Positions 30,116 through 40,519 of a DNA stretch of 64,000 nucleotides are shown piece by piece; the stretch's first letter is position 1; the number at the start of each line of letters is the position of its first letter. Source of the DNA: an uncultured Jannaschia sp. Lineage in GTDB: Bacteria > Pseudomonadota > Alphaproteobacteria > Rhodobacterales > Rhodobacteraceae. A program made the translations under genes and the position numbers. Under the pieces are notes generated by a model. That model made no database searches. It was given only the letters and a program-made list of their open reading frames with translations, and was not told the DNA's origin. Location of the stretch: assembly GCF_947494025.1 (NCBI RefSeq), contig NZ_CANLTQ010000011.1, positions 1 to 64,000 on the forward strand, given 5' to 3'.

Positions 30116-31107
30116 TCGGTCGGCTCCGGATGGTCGAGGTGGCAGGCGGCGACATGGACCGGCCCGCGAGGCGTGAGCGTCGGGACCTCCGATCGGCAGC
30201 GGTCGAAGGCGTGGGGACAGCGGGTGCGGAACAGGCAACCGGACGGCAGGTTGATGGGGCTCGGCAACTCGCCCCGCGCCGCGGCGCGATGCGTGCGGCG
30301 ACCGGGGTCGATTTCGGGCGCGGCGGCAAGAAGCGCTTGGGTGTAGGGATGGCGCGGGTCGCGGAACAGGCGCTCGGTCGGCGCCACTTCCACGACCTTG
30401 CCCAGATACATGACGGCGACGCGGTGCGAGATGTGGCGGACCAGCCGCAGGTCGTGGGCGACGAAGACCACGGTGAGCGACAACCGGTCCTGAAGCTCCA
30501 GCAGGAGATTGACCACCTGCGCCTGCACCGAAACGTCGAGCGCGGAAACCAGTTCGTCGGCGACGAGCACCTCCGGCTCGACGGCCAGCGCACGGGCGAT
30601 CCCGATGCGCTGGCGCTGCCCGCCCGAGAAGGCGTGGGGATGGCGGTCCGCCGCGTCGGGGGGCAGACGCACCGTGTCGAGCAGCTCCGCGACCCGTGCG
30701 TCGATCTCGCCCGGCGGACGCATCCGGTGGACGCGCAGCGCCTCCGAGAGGATCTGGCGCACGCTCATGCGGGGGTTCAGCGAGGAATACGGATCCTGGA
30801 AGATCATCTGGACCCGGGCGTTGAACCGCCGCCGCTCCGCCCCGGATAGGGTCGCGATGTCGGTGCCGTCGTAGACCACACGTCCATCGTCGCAGTCGAG
30901 GAGCCGCACGAGACACCGCGCCAGCGTGGACTTGCCGCAGCCGCTCTCGCCCACGATGCCGAGCGTTTCGCCGCGTTGCACGTCGAGGCTGACGCCGTTC
31001 AAGGCGTGGACGGCCGCAGGCGGCTCGCGACGCGCCCATTGCAGGAGCGAGCGGGGGATCGCGAAGTCCTTGGAGACGTCAATCGCGGAGAGAAGCGCCT
31101 CAGCCAT
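30112..31107 (-). CDS. Dipeptide/oligopeptide ABC transporter ATP-binding protein (OppF/DppF type)
   Basis: GIVGESGCGKSTLARCLVRLL; SGGQRQRIGIARALAVEPEVLVADELVSALDVSVQAQV; C-terminal GCLFRTRCPHAFDRC. Confidence 0.93.
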   Translation of the reverse strand: MAEALLSAIDVSKDFAIPRSLLQWARREPPAAVHALNGVSLDVQRGETLGIVGESGCGKSTLARCLVRLLDCDDGRVVYDGTDIATLSGAERRRFNARVQMIFQDPYSSLNPRMSVRQILSEALRVHRMRPPGEIDARVAELLDTVRLPPDAADRHPHAFSGGQRQRIGIARALAVEPEVLVADELVSALDVSVQAQVVNLLLELQDRLSLTVVFVAHDLRLVRHISHRVAVMYLGKVVEVAPTERLFRDPRHPYTQALLAAAPEIDPGRRTHRAAARGELPSPINLPSGCLFRTRCPHAFDRCRSEVPTLTPRGPVHVAACHLDHPEPTE

Positions 31108-32104
31108 CCCGCATCGCCCTCCGAACGGGAGACCCGGCGGCGGCGACTGCACCGGCATTGTGACAGGCCGCATGATGGCCGGGGCTCATCTCCGCAAGCC
31201 GGGGCCGCGTGCGCCGGCAGATGTCGGTGGCGAAATCGCAGCGCGGGTTGAAGGCGCAGCCTTCCGGGATCCGGGCGAGGCCCGGCGGCGTGCCCTCGAT
31301 GCTGAGAAGCATGCTGCGCTCCGCCCCGGCCTGCGGCACCGATCCCAGAAGACCGTGCGTATAAGCATGACGCGGACACGCGAAGACATCCGCGACCGCG
31401 CCTTCCTCCACGATCCGCCCCGCATACATCACCGCCATCCGGTCGCAGGTGGCGGAGACGACGCCGAGATCGTGGGTCACGAACACGACGCTCATCGCCA
31501 GCTCATCACGCAATTCCAGGATCAGCTTCAGGATCTGGTCCTGGATCGTCACGTCGAGCGCCGTTGTCGGCTCATCCGCGAGCAGCAGTTTCGGGTCGGA
31601 GGCGAGCGCGATGGCGATCATCGCGCGCTGCCGCATGCCACCGGAGAACTGGTGCGGGAACTCGTCAAGCCTGCGCGCCGCGTCGGGAATGCCGACCAGA
31701 TCCATCAACTCGCGCGCCCGTGCGCGGCGCCCCCGACCGTCGAGCTTCGTATGGGCGCGCAAGTTCTCCTCGATCTGCACACGGATAGGCAGGACGGGGT
31801 TCAGCGCCGTCATCGGCTCCTGGAAGATCATCGAGATCTCGCCGCCCCTGACGCCGCGAAGCTCCGCCTCGTTCATCGCCAGGACGTCGCGCCCGTGCCA
31901 GCAGACGGATCCCGCGACTCGGCCGCCCGCGGGCAGCAGGCGCAGGAGCGAGCGGAGCGTGACGCTCTTGCCCGACCCGCTTTCGCCCACCAGGCCCAGC
32001 ACCTCGCCCGGCATGACATCGAAGGAGACGTCGCGCACCGCGTGCAAGGCTCCATCGCCGAACGTGGTCGTGAGGCCCCGGACCCGGAGGATCGGCTCGC
32101 TCAT
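31100..32104 (-). CDS. Dipeptide/oligopeptide ABC transporter ATP-binding protein (OppD/DppD type)
   Basis: GLVGESGSGKSVTLRSLLRLLP; FSGGMRQRAMIAIALASDPKLLLADEPTTALDVTIQDQIL; EGCAFNPRCDFATDIC. Confidence 0.93.
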   Translation of the reverse strand: MSEPILRVRGLTTTFGDGALHAVRDVSFDVMPGEVLGLVGESGSGKSVTLRSLLRLLPAGGRVAGSVCWHGRDVLAMNEAELRGVRGGEISMIFQEPMTALNPVLPIRVQIEENLRAHTKLDGRGRRARARELMDLVGIPDAARRLDEFPHQFSGGMRQRAMIAIALASDPKLLLADEPTTALDVTIQDQILKLILELRDELAMSVVFVTHDLGVVSATCDRMAVMYAGRIVEEGAVADVFACPRHAYTHGLLGSVPQAGAERSMLLSIEGTPPGLARIPEGCAFNPRCDFATDICRRTRPRLAEMSPGHHAACHNAGAVAAAGSPVRRAMRDG

Positions 32105-32937
32105 CGGCGCCCCCGGAGAAGTTCGGCCAGCCCGTCGCCCAGAAGCGAGAATCCAAGCCCCGTGATCACGATCGCGATGCCGGGGAAAACCGAGATCCAC
32201 CACGCGGTCGCCATGAAATTCTTGCCGTCCGCGATCTGCACGCCCCATTCGGCTGCGGGCGGCTGCGCCCCGAGGCCAAGGTAGCCCAGCGACGATCCGA
32301 GCAGGATCGCCAGCGCCATGTCGGTCATCCAGTAGACGACGGCGGGCGTGATCGCGTTCGGCAGGAGGTGGCGGAAGATGATGCGCGCATGCGTATAGCC
32401 CATCGCGCGCCCCGCATCGGCGTAGTCGAGCCGCTTCTGCACCTTCACCTCCGCCGCGACGATCCGAGCGTAGAACACCCAGCCGACGACGCCGATGGCG
32501 ATATACATGTTCATGAGGCCCGGCCCCAGAACCGAGACGATGGCGATGACGAGAACAAGGAACGGGAAGGTGATGACGGCATCCACGACGCGCCCGAACA
32601 TCGCCTCCGTCGCGCCGCCGACATAGCCGACGATGGCGCCCACCGTCGTACCGAAAAGAAACGGAAACAGCGTCGCGAAGAGCGCGATCTGCATGTCGAT
32701 CGTGTAGGCATGCAGCACGCGGGAAAGCACGTCACGCCCGAAATTGTCGGTGCCGAAGGGATGGGCGGCGCTCGGGGGGGCGAGCAGGTTGACGTAGTCC
32801 ATCGCCAGCGGATCGTAGGGCGCAAAGAACTGCGGAAAGGCCGCGACGATCACGCTCGCCAGAAGGATCGCGCCGCCGAAGAGGAGCGGACGCGGCAGGC
32901 GGCCGACGCGGGCGGGGATGTCGGCGACGACGGTTAT
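32101..32937 (-). CDS. ABC transporter permease (OppC/DppC type); start uncertain
   Basis: HPFGTDNFGRDVLSRVLHAYTIDMQIAL; RAMGYTHARIIFRHLLPNAITPAVVYWMTDMALAILLGSSLGYLGLGAQPP. Confidence 0.9.
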   Translation of the reverse strand: MTVVADIPARVGRLPRPLLFGGAILLASVIVAAFPQFFAPYDPLAMDYVNLLAPPSAAHPFGTDNFGRDVLSRVLHAYTIDMQIALFATLFPFLFGTTVGAIVGYVGGATEAMFGRVVDAVITFPFLVLVIAIVSVLGPGLMNMYIAIGVVGWVFYARIVAAEVKVQKRLDYADAGRAMGYTHARIIFRHLLPNAITPAVVYWMTDMALAILLGSSLGYLGLGAQPPAAEWGVQIADGKNFMATAWWISVFPGIAIVITGLGFSLLGDGLAELLRGRR

Positions 32938-33872
32938 CGCGTCACCCGCGGGTCGAGCCAGGCCTGCAGGATGTCGGTCAGCAGGAACGTGAGCGAGACC
33001 AGCACCGCGAGCGCGATGGTCAGGCCCTGCACCACCGGATAGTCGCGACCGTAGATGCTGTCGATCATCAGGCGGCCGGCGCCCGGTACGGCGAAGACGC
33101 TCTCGGTGATGACCGCTCCGCCCAGAAGCGTGCCGATCGACAGGCCGAACAGCGTAAGCGTCGAGATCAGCGCATTCCTGAGAATGTGGCGGAACAGGAT
33201 CAGGCGGGGGCGCAAGCCCTTGGCGCGCGCGAAGGTGACGTATTCGGCGTCCACCACGCCGATGATCGCGGAACGCAGGTTCCGCATCAGGATCGCCGAA
33301 AGCGACAGCGCCAGGGTCACGGCCGGCAGGAACAGGTGGTAGAGCTGGTCGACGAACCCGTCGCCGTAGCCGCCGACCGGAAACCAGCGCAGCTTGGCGC
33401 CGAACACCGTGAGCAGGATGAGGCCCACATAGAAGACGGGCATCGACAATCCGACCTGGAACGCGCCCCGGATCGCACTGTCGGCGATCCTGTCGCGGCG
33501 GAGCGCGGCGACAAAGGCCAGCGGCACGGCGACGACGACGGCGATCAGCGCGGCCATGAAGGTGAGCAGCATCGTGATCGGCAGCCGCTCCCAGATGAGC
33601 TGGGTGACGGGGATCTTCATCGAGATGGAATTGCCCAGATTGCCGGTGAAGACCGACTGCACGAAGGCCCAGAACTGCACCGGCAGCGGCCGGTCGAGAC
33701 CGAGCTCCCGGTTGATCCGTTCGACATCCGCATCCAGCGCCCGATCGCCCAGAATGGCGCTCGCCGGATCGCCGGGCAGAAGGCGAACCAGAACGAAGAC
33801 CACGATCAGGATGAAGATCAGCGTCGGAATGAGCTGCAACAGGCGTCGGCCCAGAAATGCAGGTAGCGACAT
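32934..33872 (-). CDS. ABC transporter permease (OppB/DppB type)
   Basis: FVLVRLLPGDPASAIL; VTFARAKGLRPRLILFRHILRNALISTLTLFGLSIGTLLGGAVITESVFAVPGAGRLMIDSI. Confidence 0.93.
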   Translation of the reverse strand: MSLPAFLGRRLLQLIPTLIFILIVVFVLVRLLPGDPASAILGDRALDADVERINRELGLDRPLPVQFWAFVQSVFTGNLGNSISMKIPVTQLIWERLPITMLLTFMAALIAVVVAVPLAFVAALRRDRIADSAIRGAFQVGLSMPVFYVGLILLTVFGAKLRWFPVGGYGDGFVDQLYHLFLPAVTLALSLSAILMRNLRSAIIGVVDAEYVTFARAKGLRPRLILFRHILRNALISTLTLFGLSIGTLLGGAVITESVFAVPGAGRLMIDSIYGRDYPVVQGLTIALAVLVSLTFLLTDILQAWLDPRVTR

Positions 33873-33915
33873 GGGGCGGGGCCCTTGTTCAGCGGAGGTC
33901 TTGCCAAGGCGGGAT

Positions 33916-33944
33916 CGTCGGGCGCGCGCGCGACGCCCCCGACG
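33916..33944 (-). terminator. GC-rich stem-loop between dipeptide SBP and permease genes
   Basis: CGTCGGG ... CCCGACG arms flanking a GC-rich core. Confidence 0.45.
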
Positions 33945-33953
33945 CGTGCGAGC

Positions 33954-35540
33954 CTATTCGGTCTCGAGATAGGTCTCGCGGAAGATGTTGTTGCCCAGCG
34001 GGATCTGATAGAACCCCTTCACGTTCTGCTGCAGCGCGACCGGATACGGCGTCTCGTAGAGCAGGATGATCGGGCCGGTCTGGTTGTAGATCTCCTGGAT
34101 GCGGGCGTATTGTTCGGCCCGCGTCTCCTCGTCCATCTCGGATTGCGACGCCTCGAACAGCGAGTCGACCTCTTCGGACTTCCAGCCGGAATGGAGGGCG
34201 TCGATTGTGGGCGAATAGGCGAAATAGGACGTGATCTGACTCGGATCGGCGATGTCGTTTGTCCAGGCGCCGGCACGCATCTGGAACGTGCCGTTGCGGT
34301 ACTGCTCCGTCCGGGTGGCGTTGTCGACCTGCTCGATCTCAAGATCGATGCCGATCTGGCTCCACATCTGTTGCAGGGCCGTGGCGATGCCCAGTTCATC
34401 CTGGTTTCCCGCGAGCGTCAGGATGCTGGCGGAGAAGCCATCGGGATACTCCGATTCCGACATCAGCCGCTGCGCCTGTTCGAGGTCGTAGGGAAACACA
34501 GCGCCGTCGCCCGTATGCAGCGGCGTGGTGGATGACATGTAGGACGAGGTGGGCGTGCCGACGCCAAAGGTCACGACCTGAATGATCGCATCCTTGTTGG
34601 TGGCGTAGTTCATCGCTTGCCGGACCTTCTCGTCCGAAAGCGGGTTCGCCTCGCCGTCGAGTTCCGGCCGTACGTTCAGGATGATGTCGGCCACGCGGGT
34701 GGACGGGAACAGTTCCATATCGATGTTCGGGTCGGCCTCGAGCTCCGCCACGCGGGCGAAGGGGATGAGCTCGGCGCCGTCGATCTCGCCCGATTGCAGG
34801 CGCAGGATCCGGGTGGCGTCGTCAGGGATGATCTCGAAGGTCACGCCATCGAGATAGGGCAGCTTCTCCCCGTCTTCCCCGTCTGCCCAGTAATGCTCGT
34901 TCTTGACGAGCTTCAGGGTCGATCCGCGGTCCCAGCTTTCCAGAACGAAGGGCCCCGATCCGATAGGGTTCTCGGCGAAGGCGGTGGCCTTCTCCAGATC
35001 GGTCTCACCCGGCATCGCCTCGAAGGCGTCCTTCGGCAGGATGGCCGTATTGAAGACCGAAAGCGCCGGCAGGATCGCCGGATCGGGCTGGCTTAGCTGA
35101 ATCTCGATGGTCGTGTCGTCGGGCGCCGTCACTTCGGACACGGCGGACAGGAGGAAGTTCCATATGCCGTTATCGGGGTTTCGGGCGCGGTCGAGCGACC
35201 AGATCACGTCCTCGGTGGTGATCGGCGAACCGTCGGAGAACGTGATGCCGTCGCGAAGCGTCAGCGTCACCACCGTGCCGTCGTCGGACACCGACCAGTC
35301 GGTGGCGAGCCCCGCCTCGACCGACTGCCCGTCGGCGGTCGGGAGCAGCAGCGTGTCGTACATGTTCGACAGGATCCAGATGTCCACGTTGGCGTCGTTC
35401 AGGACCGGATCAAGGAACAGCGAATCCGCGTAGCGCCCGAACGTCATCACGCCGCCGCGTTCCTGCGCCTGCACCAGGGCCGTCGTGCCCATCAATACCG
35501 TCGCGGCCGCGGCCAGAACTTTCGCCCGTGTCAATGTCAT
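33954..35540 (-). CDS. ABC transporter substrate-binding protein (peptide/nickel type)
   Basis: MTLTRAKVLAAAATVLMGTTALVQAQ signal peptide; GSGPFVLESWDRGSTLKLVKNEHYWADG. Confidence 0.93.
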   Translation of the reverse strand: MTLTRAKVLAAAATVLMGTTALVQAQERGGVMTFGRYADSLFLDPVLNDANVDIWILSNMYDTLLLPTADGQSVEAGLATDWSVSDDGTVVTLTLRDGITFSDGSPITTEDVIWSLDRARNPDNGIWNFLLSAVSEVTAPDDTTIEIQLSQPDPAILPALSVFNTAILPKDAFEAMPGETDLEKATAFAENPIGSGPFVLESWDRGSTLKLVKNEHYWADGEDGEKLPYLDGVTFEIIPDDATRILRLQSGEIDGAELIPFARVAELEADPNIDMELFPSTRVADIILNVRPELDGEANPLSDEKVRQAMNYATNKDAIIQVVTFGVGTPTSSYMSSTTPLHTGDGAVFPYDLEQAQRLMSESEYPDGFSASILTLAGNQDELGIATALQQMWSQIGIDLEIEQVDNATRTEQYRNGTFQMRAGAWTNDIADPSQITSYFAYSPTIDALHSGWKSEEVDSLFEASQSEMDEETRAEQYARIQEIYNQTGPIILLYETPYPVALQQNVKGFYQIPLGNNIFRETYLETE

Positions 35541-35714
35541 TGGAAGGCCCCCATGTTCGATTGTTATATTTCCGTGGATCGTTCCATCTCGTGCGACACA
35601 AGTCAACAATACGGTTTTTGCCGACATACCTAGGAAAACCCGCTTGGCTGCTGCACCATGCGCTCATGTGCTCGGAAATCGCCCTCGAAGCGGATTACGG
35701 TGAGGAGCAAACGG

Positions 35715-36683
35715 ATGGACGTGAAGATCGATCGCGACAGCGCCATTCCCGCGCGCCAGCAGATCCGCGCGGCGATCGTTCGCCAGATCGCCTCCGGCGG
35801 GCTTGGCGTAGGGATGCCTCTGCCGTCGGTCCGCGACCTCGCCGACCGCGCGGGCATCGCCCCGATGACCGTTACCCGGGCCTATGCCGATCTCAAGCAG
35901 GCCGGCCTGATCGAGGCGCGGACGGGGGCCGGCACCTTCGTCTCCGAAAGCGCCCTGTCGCGCCTGGGCACCACCGGCCGCGCGGTCGGCATCTGGCAGA
36001 TCATCGACGACCTGATCGCGGAGGCGGCCGCGCACGGGATCGAGGTAGCCGATCTCCTGTCGCTCGTCGCCGCACGCGATCTGGCCGCGAAATCCGAGCC
36101 CCGCATCGTCATGGTCGGCCTGTTCACGGAGGCCACGCGCAGCTATGCCGCCTGCGTCGCCGAACAGACCGCGATCTCGATCGAGCCGATCGCGCTCTGG
36201 GACGAGGCGCCGGAGGATGCCGCGCTGACGGCGCGCCTTGCCGACGCGGACCTGATCCTGACCTTCGCCACCCTGCATGACAGGCTGGCGGCGCTGGCCC
36301 CCGGCCGGGAGGTCATCTCGCTGCGGTTCATTCCGGCGGAGCAGACCCGTCTGGCGCTGGCCGCGCTCGACCCGATGGCGCGGCTGGTCGCGGTGTCGCG
36401 GTTCGAGGACTTCCTCCCGATCCTGACGCTGGGCGTGCGCCGCTTCGCCTCCCACGTCCAGTCGGTCACGCCGCGCATGCTCGACGCGTCGGACCTGCCG
36501 GCGCTGCTGAAAACGGCCGACGTGGTCGTCATGTCCAGCGGTGCCGAGAGCGCGGCCAGGGCCGCCCGGCCGGGCGCGGCGCTCATCGAGTACCTGCACG
36601 TTCCCGACCCCGGCGACATTGGCCGGCTGGTCCTCCCCAGACTGGGTTTCGCGACCCCCGATGCGAGAAAGGAAGCTTCTTGA
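35715..36683 (+). CDS. GntR family transcriptional regulator
   Basis: AIPARQQIRAAIVRQIASGGLGVGMPLPSVRDLADRAGIAPMTVTRAYADLKQAGLIEARTGAGTFV. Confidence 0.92.
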   Translation: MDVKIDRDSAIPARQQIRAAIVRQIASGGLGVGMPLPSVRDLADRAGIAPMTVTRAYADLKQAGLIEARTGAGTFVSESALSRLGTTGRAVGIWQIIDDLIAEAAAHGIEVADLLSLVAARDLAAKSEPRIVMVGLFTEATRSYAACVAEQTAISIEPIALWDEAPEDAALTARLADADLILTFATLHDRLAALAPGREVISLRFIPAEQTRLALAALDPMARLVAVSRFEDFLPILTLGVRRFASHVQSVTPRMLDASDLPALLKTADVVVMSSGAESAARAARPGAALIEYLHVPDPGDIGRLVLPRLGFATPDARKEAS

Positions 36684-37390
36684 AGATCTCCGACATGAAC
36701 TGGCAGCAGGTCGAGGACTACCTCAAGACCGACGATCTTGCGGTCCTGCCGCTGGGCAGCACCGAACAGCATGCAGGCCTGTCGCTCTCGGTCGATTCCA
36801 TTCTGGCCGAGAAGATGGCGCTCGACGCGGCCGAGCCGCTGGGCATCCCCGTCTTTCCGGTTCTGGCTTACGGCGTCACGCCCTATTTCATGGCCTATCC
36901 CGGCACGATCAGCCTCCGGGTCGAAACCTACACCGCCATCGTGCGCGACATCCTCGACGGTCTCTACACCCAGGGGTTCCGGCGCATCTTCATTCTCAAT
37001 GGCCATGGCGGCAACGCGCCCGCGGGCAGCCTTGCCACCGAGTGGATGGCCGATCATCCGGGCACCAGCGTGAAGTTCCACAACTGGTGGAACGCGCCCG
37101 AAACCCTCGCCAAGGTGCAGGAGATCGACCCGGTCGCCAGCCACGCCTCGTGGATGGAAAACTTTCCGTGGACCCGGTTGCCGGGCCAGCTGCCGACGCA
37201 GCAGAAGCCGATGATCGACCTCGCCGCGATGCGGGCGATGGATCCGGCCACGACCCGCCGCGTCTTGGGCGACGGCAACTTCGGGGGCTATTATCAGCGT
37301 GACGATGCCGAGATGCAGGCGCTCTGGGACACGGGCGTGGCCGAGACGCGCAAGCTGATGCAGGGACCCTGGGCCGAGGTGACGCGGTGA
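36680..37390 (+). CDS. Creatininase family amidohydrolase
   Basis: LAVLPLGSTEQHAGLSLSVDS; GFRRIFILNGHGGNAPAG; overlaps upstream stop (TTG start) or begins at internal ATG 36695. Confidence 0.9.
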   Translation: MKISDMNWQQVEDYLKTDDLAVLPLGSTEQHAGLSLSVDSILAEKMALDAAEPLGIPVFPVLAYGVTPYFMAYPGTISLRVETYTAIVRDILDGLYTQGFRRIFILNGHGGNAPAGSLATEWMADHPGTSVKFHNWWNAPETLAKVQEIDPVASHASWMENFPWTRLPGQLPTQQKPMIDLAAMRAMDPATTRRVLGDGNFGGYYQRDDAEMQALWDTGVAETRKLMQGPWAEVTR

Positions 37391-38406
37391 GTGGACCGAT
37401 ACTGATCTGGGGCGCCGGCGCCATCGGCGGCAGCCTAGGCGCGGCCTTTCTGCGTGCGGGGCACGACGTGGTCTTCGTCGACAACGACGCCGACCACGTC
37501 GCCGCGATGAACGCGGACGGGTTGACGATCGAAGGCCCGGTCCGGCCCGATCATGTACAGGCGGCCGCATTCCGGCCCCGCGACGTCGACGGCGTATTCG
37601 ACCGCGTCTTCCTTTGCGTGAAGGCGCTGCACACCGAGACGGCCATCGCCCAGCTTTCCCCGCATCTCGCGAAGGACGGCTATGTCGTTTCCGCCCAGAA
37701 CGGATTGAACGAGCGGACCATCGCCCGCGAGGTGGGGGCGAAGCGCACAATCGGCTGCTTCGTCAATTTCGGCGCGGATTACCTGCGCCCCGGCGTGGTG
37801 CATTATTCCGGGCGCGGCGCGGTGGTGGTGGGCGAACTCGACGGCGCCGACGGCCCACGCATCCGTGCGCTACACGATCTGATGCGCGCGTTCGACGACC
37901 GCGCCGTGCTGACGCCAAACATCTGGGGCTATCTCTGGGGGAAGATGACCTATGGTGCCCTCCTTTTCGGCACCGCGCTCACCGACGATTCCATCGCGGA
38001 CGTGCTCGACGCCGCCGATTGCCGCCCCGTCCTCACGGCCCTCGGGCAGGAGACCGGCGCAGTCGCGGCGGCCGAGGGCGTGGCTTGCGAGGGGTTCAAC
38101 GGCTTCGATCCCGCGGCCTTTGCTCCCGGCGCGCCGCCGGCCGCGCCCGATCGCTCCTTCGCGGAGATGGTGGCGCATAACCGCACTTCGGCCAAGACGC
38201 ATTCCGGCATCTGGCGCGATCTGGCGGTCCGAAAGCGCAAGACCGAATGCGAGGCGCAGCTCGGTCCCATCGTCGCCACCGGCCGCGCGCATGGGCTTGC
38301 GACGCCACTGACCGAACGTCTGATGGCGATGATCGCGGAAATCGAGCGTGGCGAGCGTCCGCTTTCGCGTGACAACCTGACCGAACTGGCGGAGGTCATG
38401 CCATGA
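37387..38406 (+). CDS. 2-dehydropantoate 2-reductase family protein
   Basis: ILIWGAGAIGGSLGAAFLRAGHDVVFVD; VVSAQNGLNERTIAREVGAKRTIGCFVNFGADY. Confidence 0.9.
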   Translation: MSGPILIWGAGAIGGSLGAAFLRAGHDVVFVDNDADHVAAMNADGLTIEGPVRPDHVQAAAFRPRDVDGVFDRVFLCVKALHTETAIAQLSPHLAKDGYVVSAQNGLNERTIAREVGAKRTIGCFVNFGADYLRPGVVHYSGRGAVVVGELDGADGPRIRALHDLMRAFDDRAVLTPNIWGYLWGKMTYGALLFGTALTDDSIADVLDAADCRPVLTALGQETGAVAAAEGVACEGFNGFDPAAFAPGAPPAAPDRSFAEMVAHNRTSAKTHSGIWRDLAVRKRKTECEAQLGPIVATGRAHGLATPLTERLMAMIAEIERGERPLSRDNLTELAEVMP

Positions 38407-39143
38407 AAATCCTGTTCGAGGACCGTATCGTCGTCATCACCGGCGGCGCGCAGGGAATTGGCCACGCCATCGCTCTGGCCTTCGCGGAGCTTGGCGCGCG
38501 GGTCCACGCGGTCGACGTGGATGCCGAGGGTCTCTCCCGCACCGTAGCGGACGACGCCCGCATGACCGCGCATACGCTTGACATCTCCGACCGCGACGCG
38601 GTTCAGGCCGTGATCCCCGCGCTGGACGCAGACATCCTTGTAAACTGCGCCGGCGGTGTGCGCGGCCAGGTCGGACGGCCCATCGAGGAGATTTCCGCCG
38701 CCGACTGGCAGACGATCTTCGACGTCAACCTGACCGGAACGTTTCTCATGTCGCAGGCAGTCGCTCCGGCGATGAAAGCGAAGCGCAAGGGGCGGATCAT
38801 TAACATCTCGTCGGGAGCGGGCCGCACGATCAGCCTCACCGGCATTCAGGCCTATGCCAGCGCGAAAGCGGGCCAGATCGGACTCACGCGTCAGCTTGCC
38901 CATGAATTCGGTCCGAGCGGCGTCACCGTGAACTGCATCGCCCCCGGCTTCGTGCGCTCCAATCCCACGACCGAGCGCCAGTGGGAGGCGATGGGCGAGG
39001 CGGGACAGGCCGCGCTGTTGCAGAACATCGCGATGCGGCGCCTCGGCACGCCGGAAGACATCGCGAACGCGGTCCTGTTCTTCGCCTCCGACCATGCCGG
39101 CTGGATCACCGGCGAGACGCTCGGCGTGGATGGCGGCAAATGA
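38403..39143 (+). CDS. SDR family oxidoreductase
   Basis: VVITGGAQGIGHAIALAFAELGARVHAVD; YASAKAGQIGLTRQLAHEF; GETLGVDGGK. Confidence 0.93.
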   Translation: MKILFEDRIVVITGGAQGIGHAIALAFAELGARVHAVDVDAEGLSRTVADDARMTAHTLDISDRDAVQAVIPALDADILVNCAGGVRGQVGRPIEEISAADWQTIFDVNLTGTFLMSQAVAPAMKAKRKGRIINISSGAGRTISLTGIQAYASAKAGQIGLTRQLAHEFGPSGVTVNCIAPGFVRSNPTTERQWEAMGEAGQAALLQNIAMRRLGTPEDIANAVLFFASDHAGWITGETLGVDGGK

Positions 39144-40519
39144 GCGGAACGGACGAGCAGGAGGCGTGGCTCGCCGCGCACGATGCCGAGACCGTCGAGA
39201 CACTGAAGGCGTTTTGCCGCATTCCGAGCGTGAGCACCGATCCCGCCTTCCGGGACGACGTGCGCAGCGCGGCCGGCTTCGTCACGGAGCGGCTGACAGA
39301 GGCCGGAATGCCGGTTGTCGAGCTTGTCGAGACCGGCGGCCATCCCTGCATCTTCGCCGAATGGATCACCGACCCGGCCAAGCCCACGATCCTGATCTAC
39401 GGCCATTACGACGTGCAGCCGCCCGATCCTGTCGACAAGTGGCAAAGCCCGCCCTTCGAGCCTGAAATCCGCGACGACCGCCTCTACGCGCGCGGCGCGT
39501 CGGACGACAAGGGCTCGCTCCTCATCCCGCTCGTGGTCACGCGCGCCTTCCGGGAGACGGCCGGATCACCCCCGCTCAACCTCAAGTTCCTGATCGAGGG
39601 GGAGGAGGAATCCGGCTCGCCTCATTTCGCGCCGACCGTCGCGGCAATGGCCGAACGGCTCGCCTGCGACGTGGCGGTTTCGGCCGACGGGGCGATGTGG
39701 CGCGCGGACCTGCCTTCGATCACCGTGGCGAGCCGGGGGATGCTCGCGATGGAGCTGACATTGCGGGGCGCGGCGAAGGACCTCCATTCCGGCCGTCACG
39801 GCGGCTCCGCCCCGAATCCGATCCGGGCGCTCGCTGGCATGCTCGCGACGCTGCATGACAAGGCCGGGCTGGTCGCGGTCTCCGGTTTTCTCGAGGGCGC
39901 GACCCCGCCCGACCCGGCCATCGTCCGGGCCATCGAGACGGTGGGCTTCGATGTGCCGGGTTATTTCGACGCCATCGGCGCACCGCATCCCCGTCCGATG
40001 CCGGACGGCCCGGCCCTGCTTACGCGGCAATGGCTGATCCCGACGCTCGAGTTCAACGGCATCTCCGGCGGCTATGCCGGGGCAGGCACCAAAACGGTCA
40101 TCCCTGCGGAAGCCAGCGTCAAGATCACCTGCCGTCTCGTCGCCGGCCAGTCGCCCGACATCGTGTTCGATGCCATCCGCAAGCATCTTGAGGCCGTCCT
40201 GCCCACCGGCTTCGCGATGGATCTGCGCCGTCATGGCCCCGGCTCGGCGGCCTTCGCGCTGGATCCGGATTTGCCGGCGATGCGGGTGACCGAGGATATT
40301 CTCGAGGAGATCATGGGAACGGCCCCGCTCCGCGTCGCGATGGGCGCCACGATCCCTATCGGTTCGGTCTTCGCGGAATATCTGGGGGTCGGAACGATCT
40401 TCTTCTCGTTCTCCACTTCGGACGAGGATTATCACGCTCCGAACGAGTTCTACCGCCTTTCCAATCTGCGCGATGGTCAGGTCGCCTGGGCACGGCTGTT
40501 CGACCGACTGGCCCGATGA
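39140..40519 (+). CDS. M20 family dipeptidase/metallopeptidase
   Basis: ILIYGHYDVQPPDPVDKWQSPPFEPEIRDDRLYARGASDDKG; LIEGEEESGSPHF. Confidence 0.93.
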   Translation: MSGTDEQEAWLAAHDAETVETLKAFCRIPSVSTDPAFRDDVRSAAGFVTERLTEAGMPVVELVETGGHPCIFAEWITDPAKPTILIYGHYDVQPPDPVDKWQSPPFEPEIRDDRLYARGASDDKGSLLIPLVVTRAFRETAGSPPLNLKFLIEGEEESGSPHFAPTVAAMAERLACDVAVSADGAMWRADLPSITVASRGMLAMELTLRGAAKDLHSGRHGGSAPNPIRALAGMLATLHDKAGLVAVSGFLEGATPPDPAIVRAIETVGFDVPGYFDAIGAPHPRPMPDGPALLTRQWLIPTLEFNGISGGYAGAGTKTVIPAEASVKITCRLVAGQSPDIVFDAIRKHLEAVLPTGFAMDLRRHGPGSAAFALDPDLPAMRVTEDILEEIMGTAPLRVAMGATIPIGSVFAEYLGVGTIFFSFSTSDEDYHAPNEFYRLSNLRDGQVAWARLFDRLAR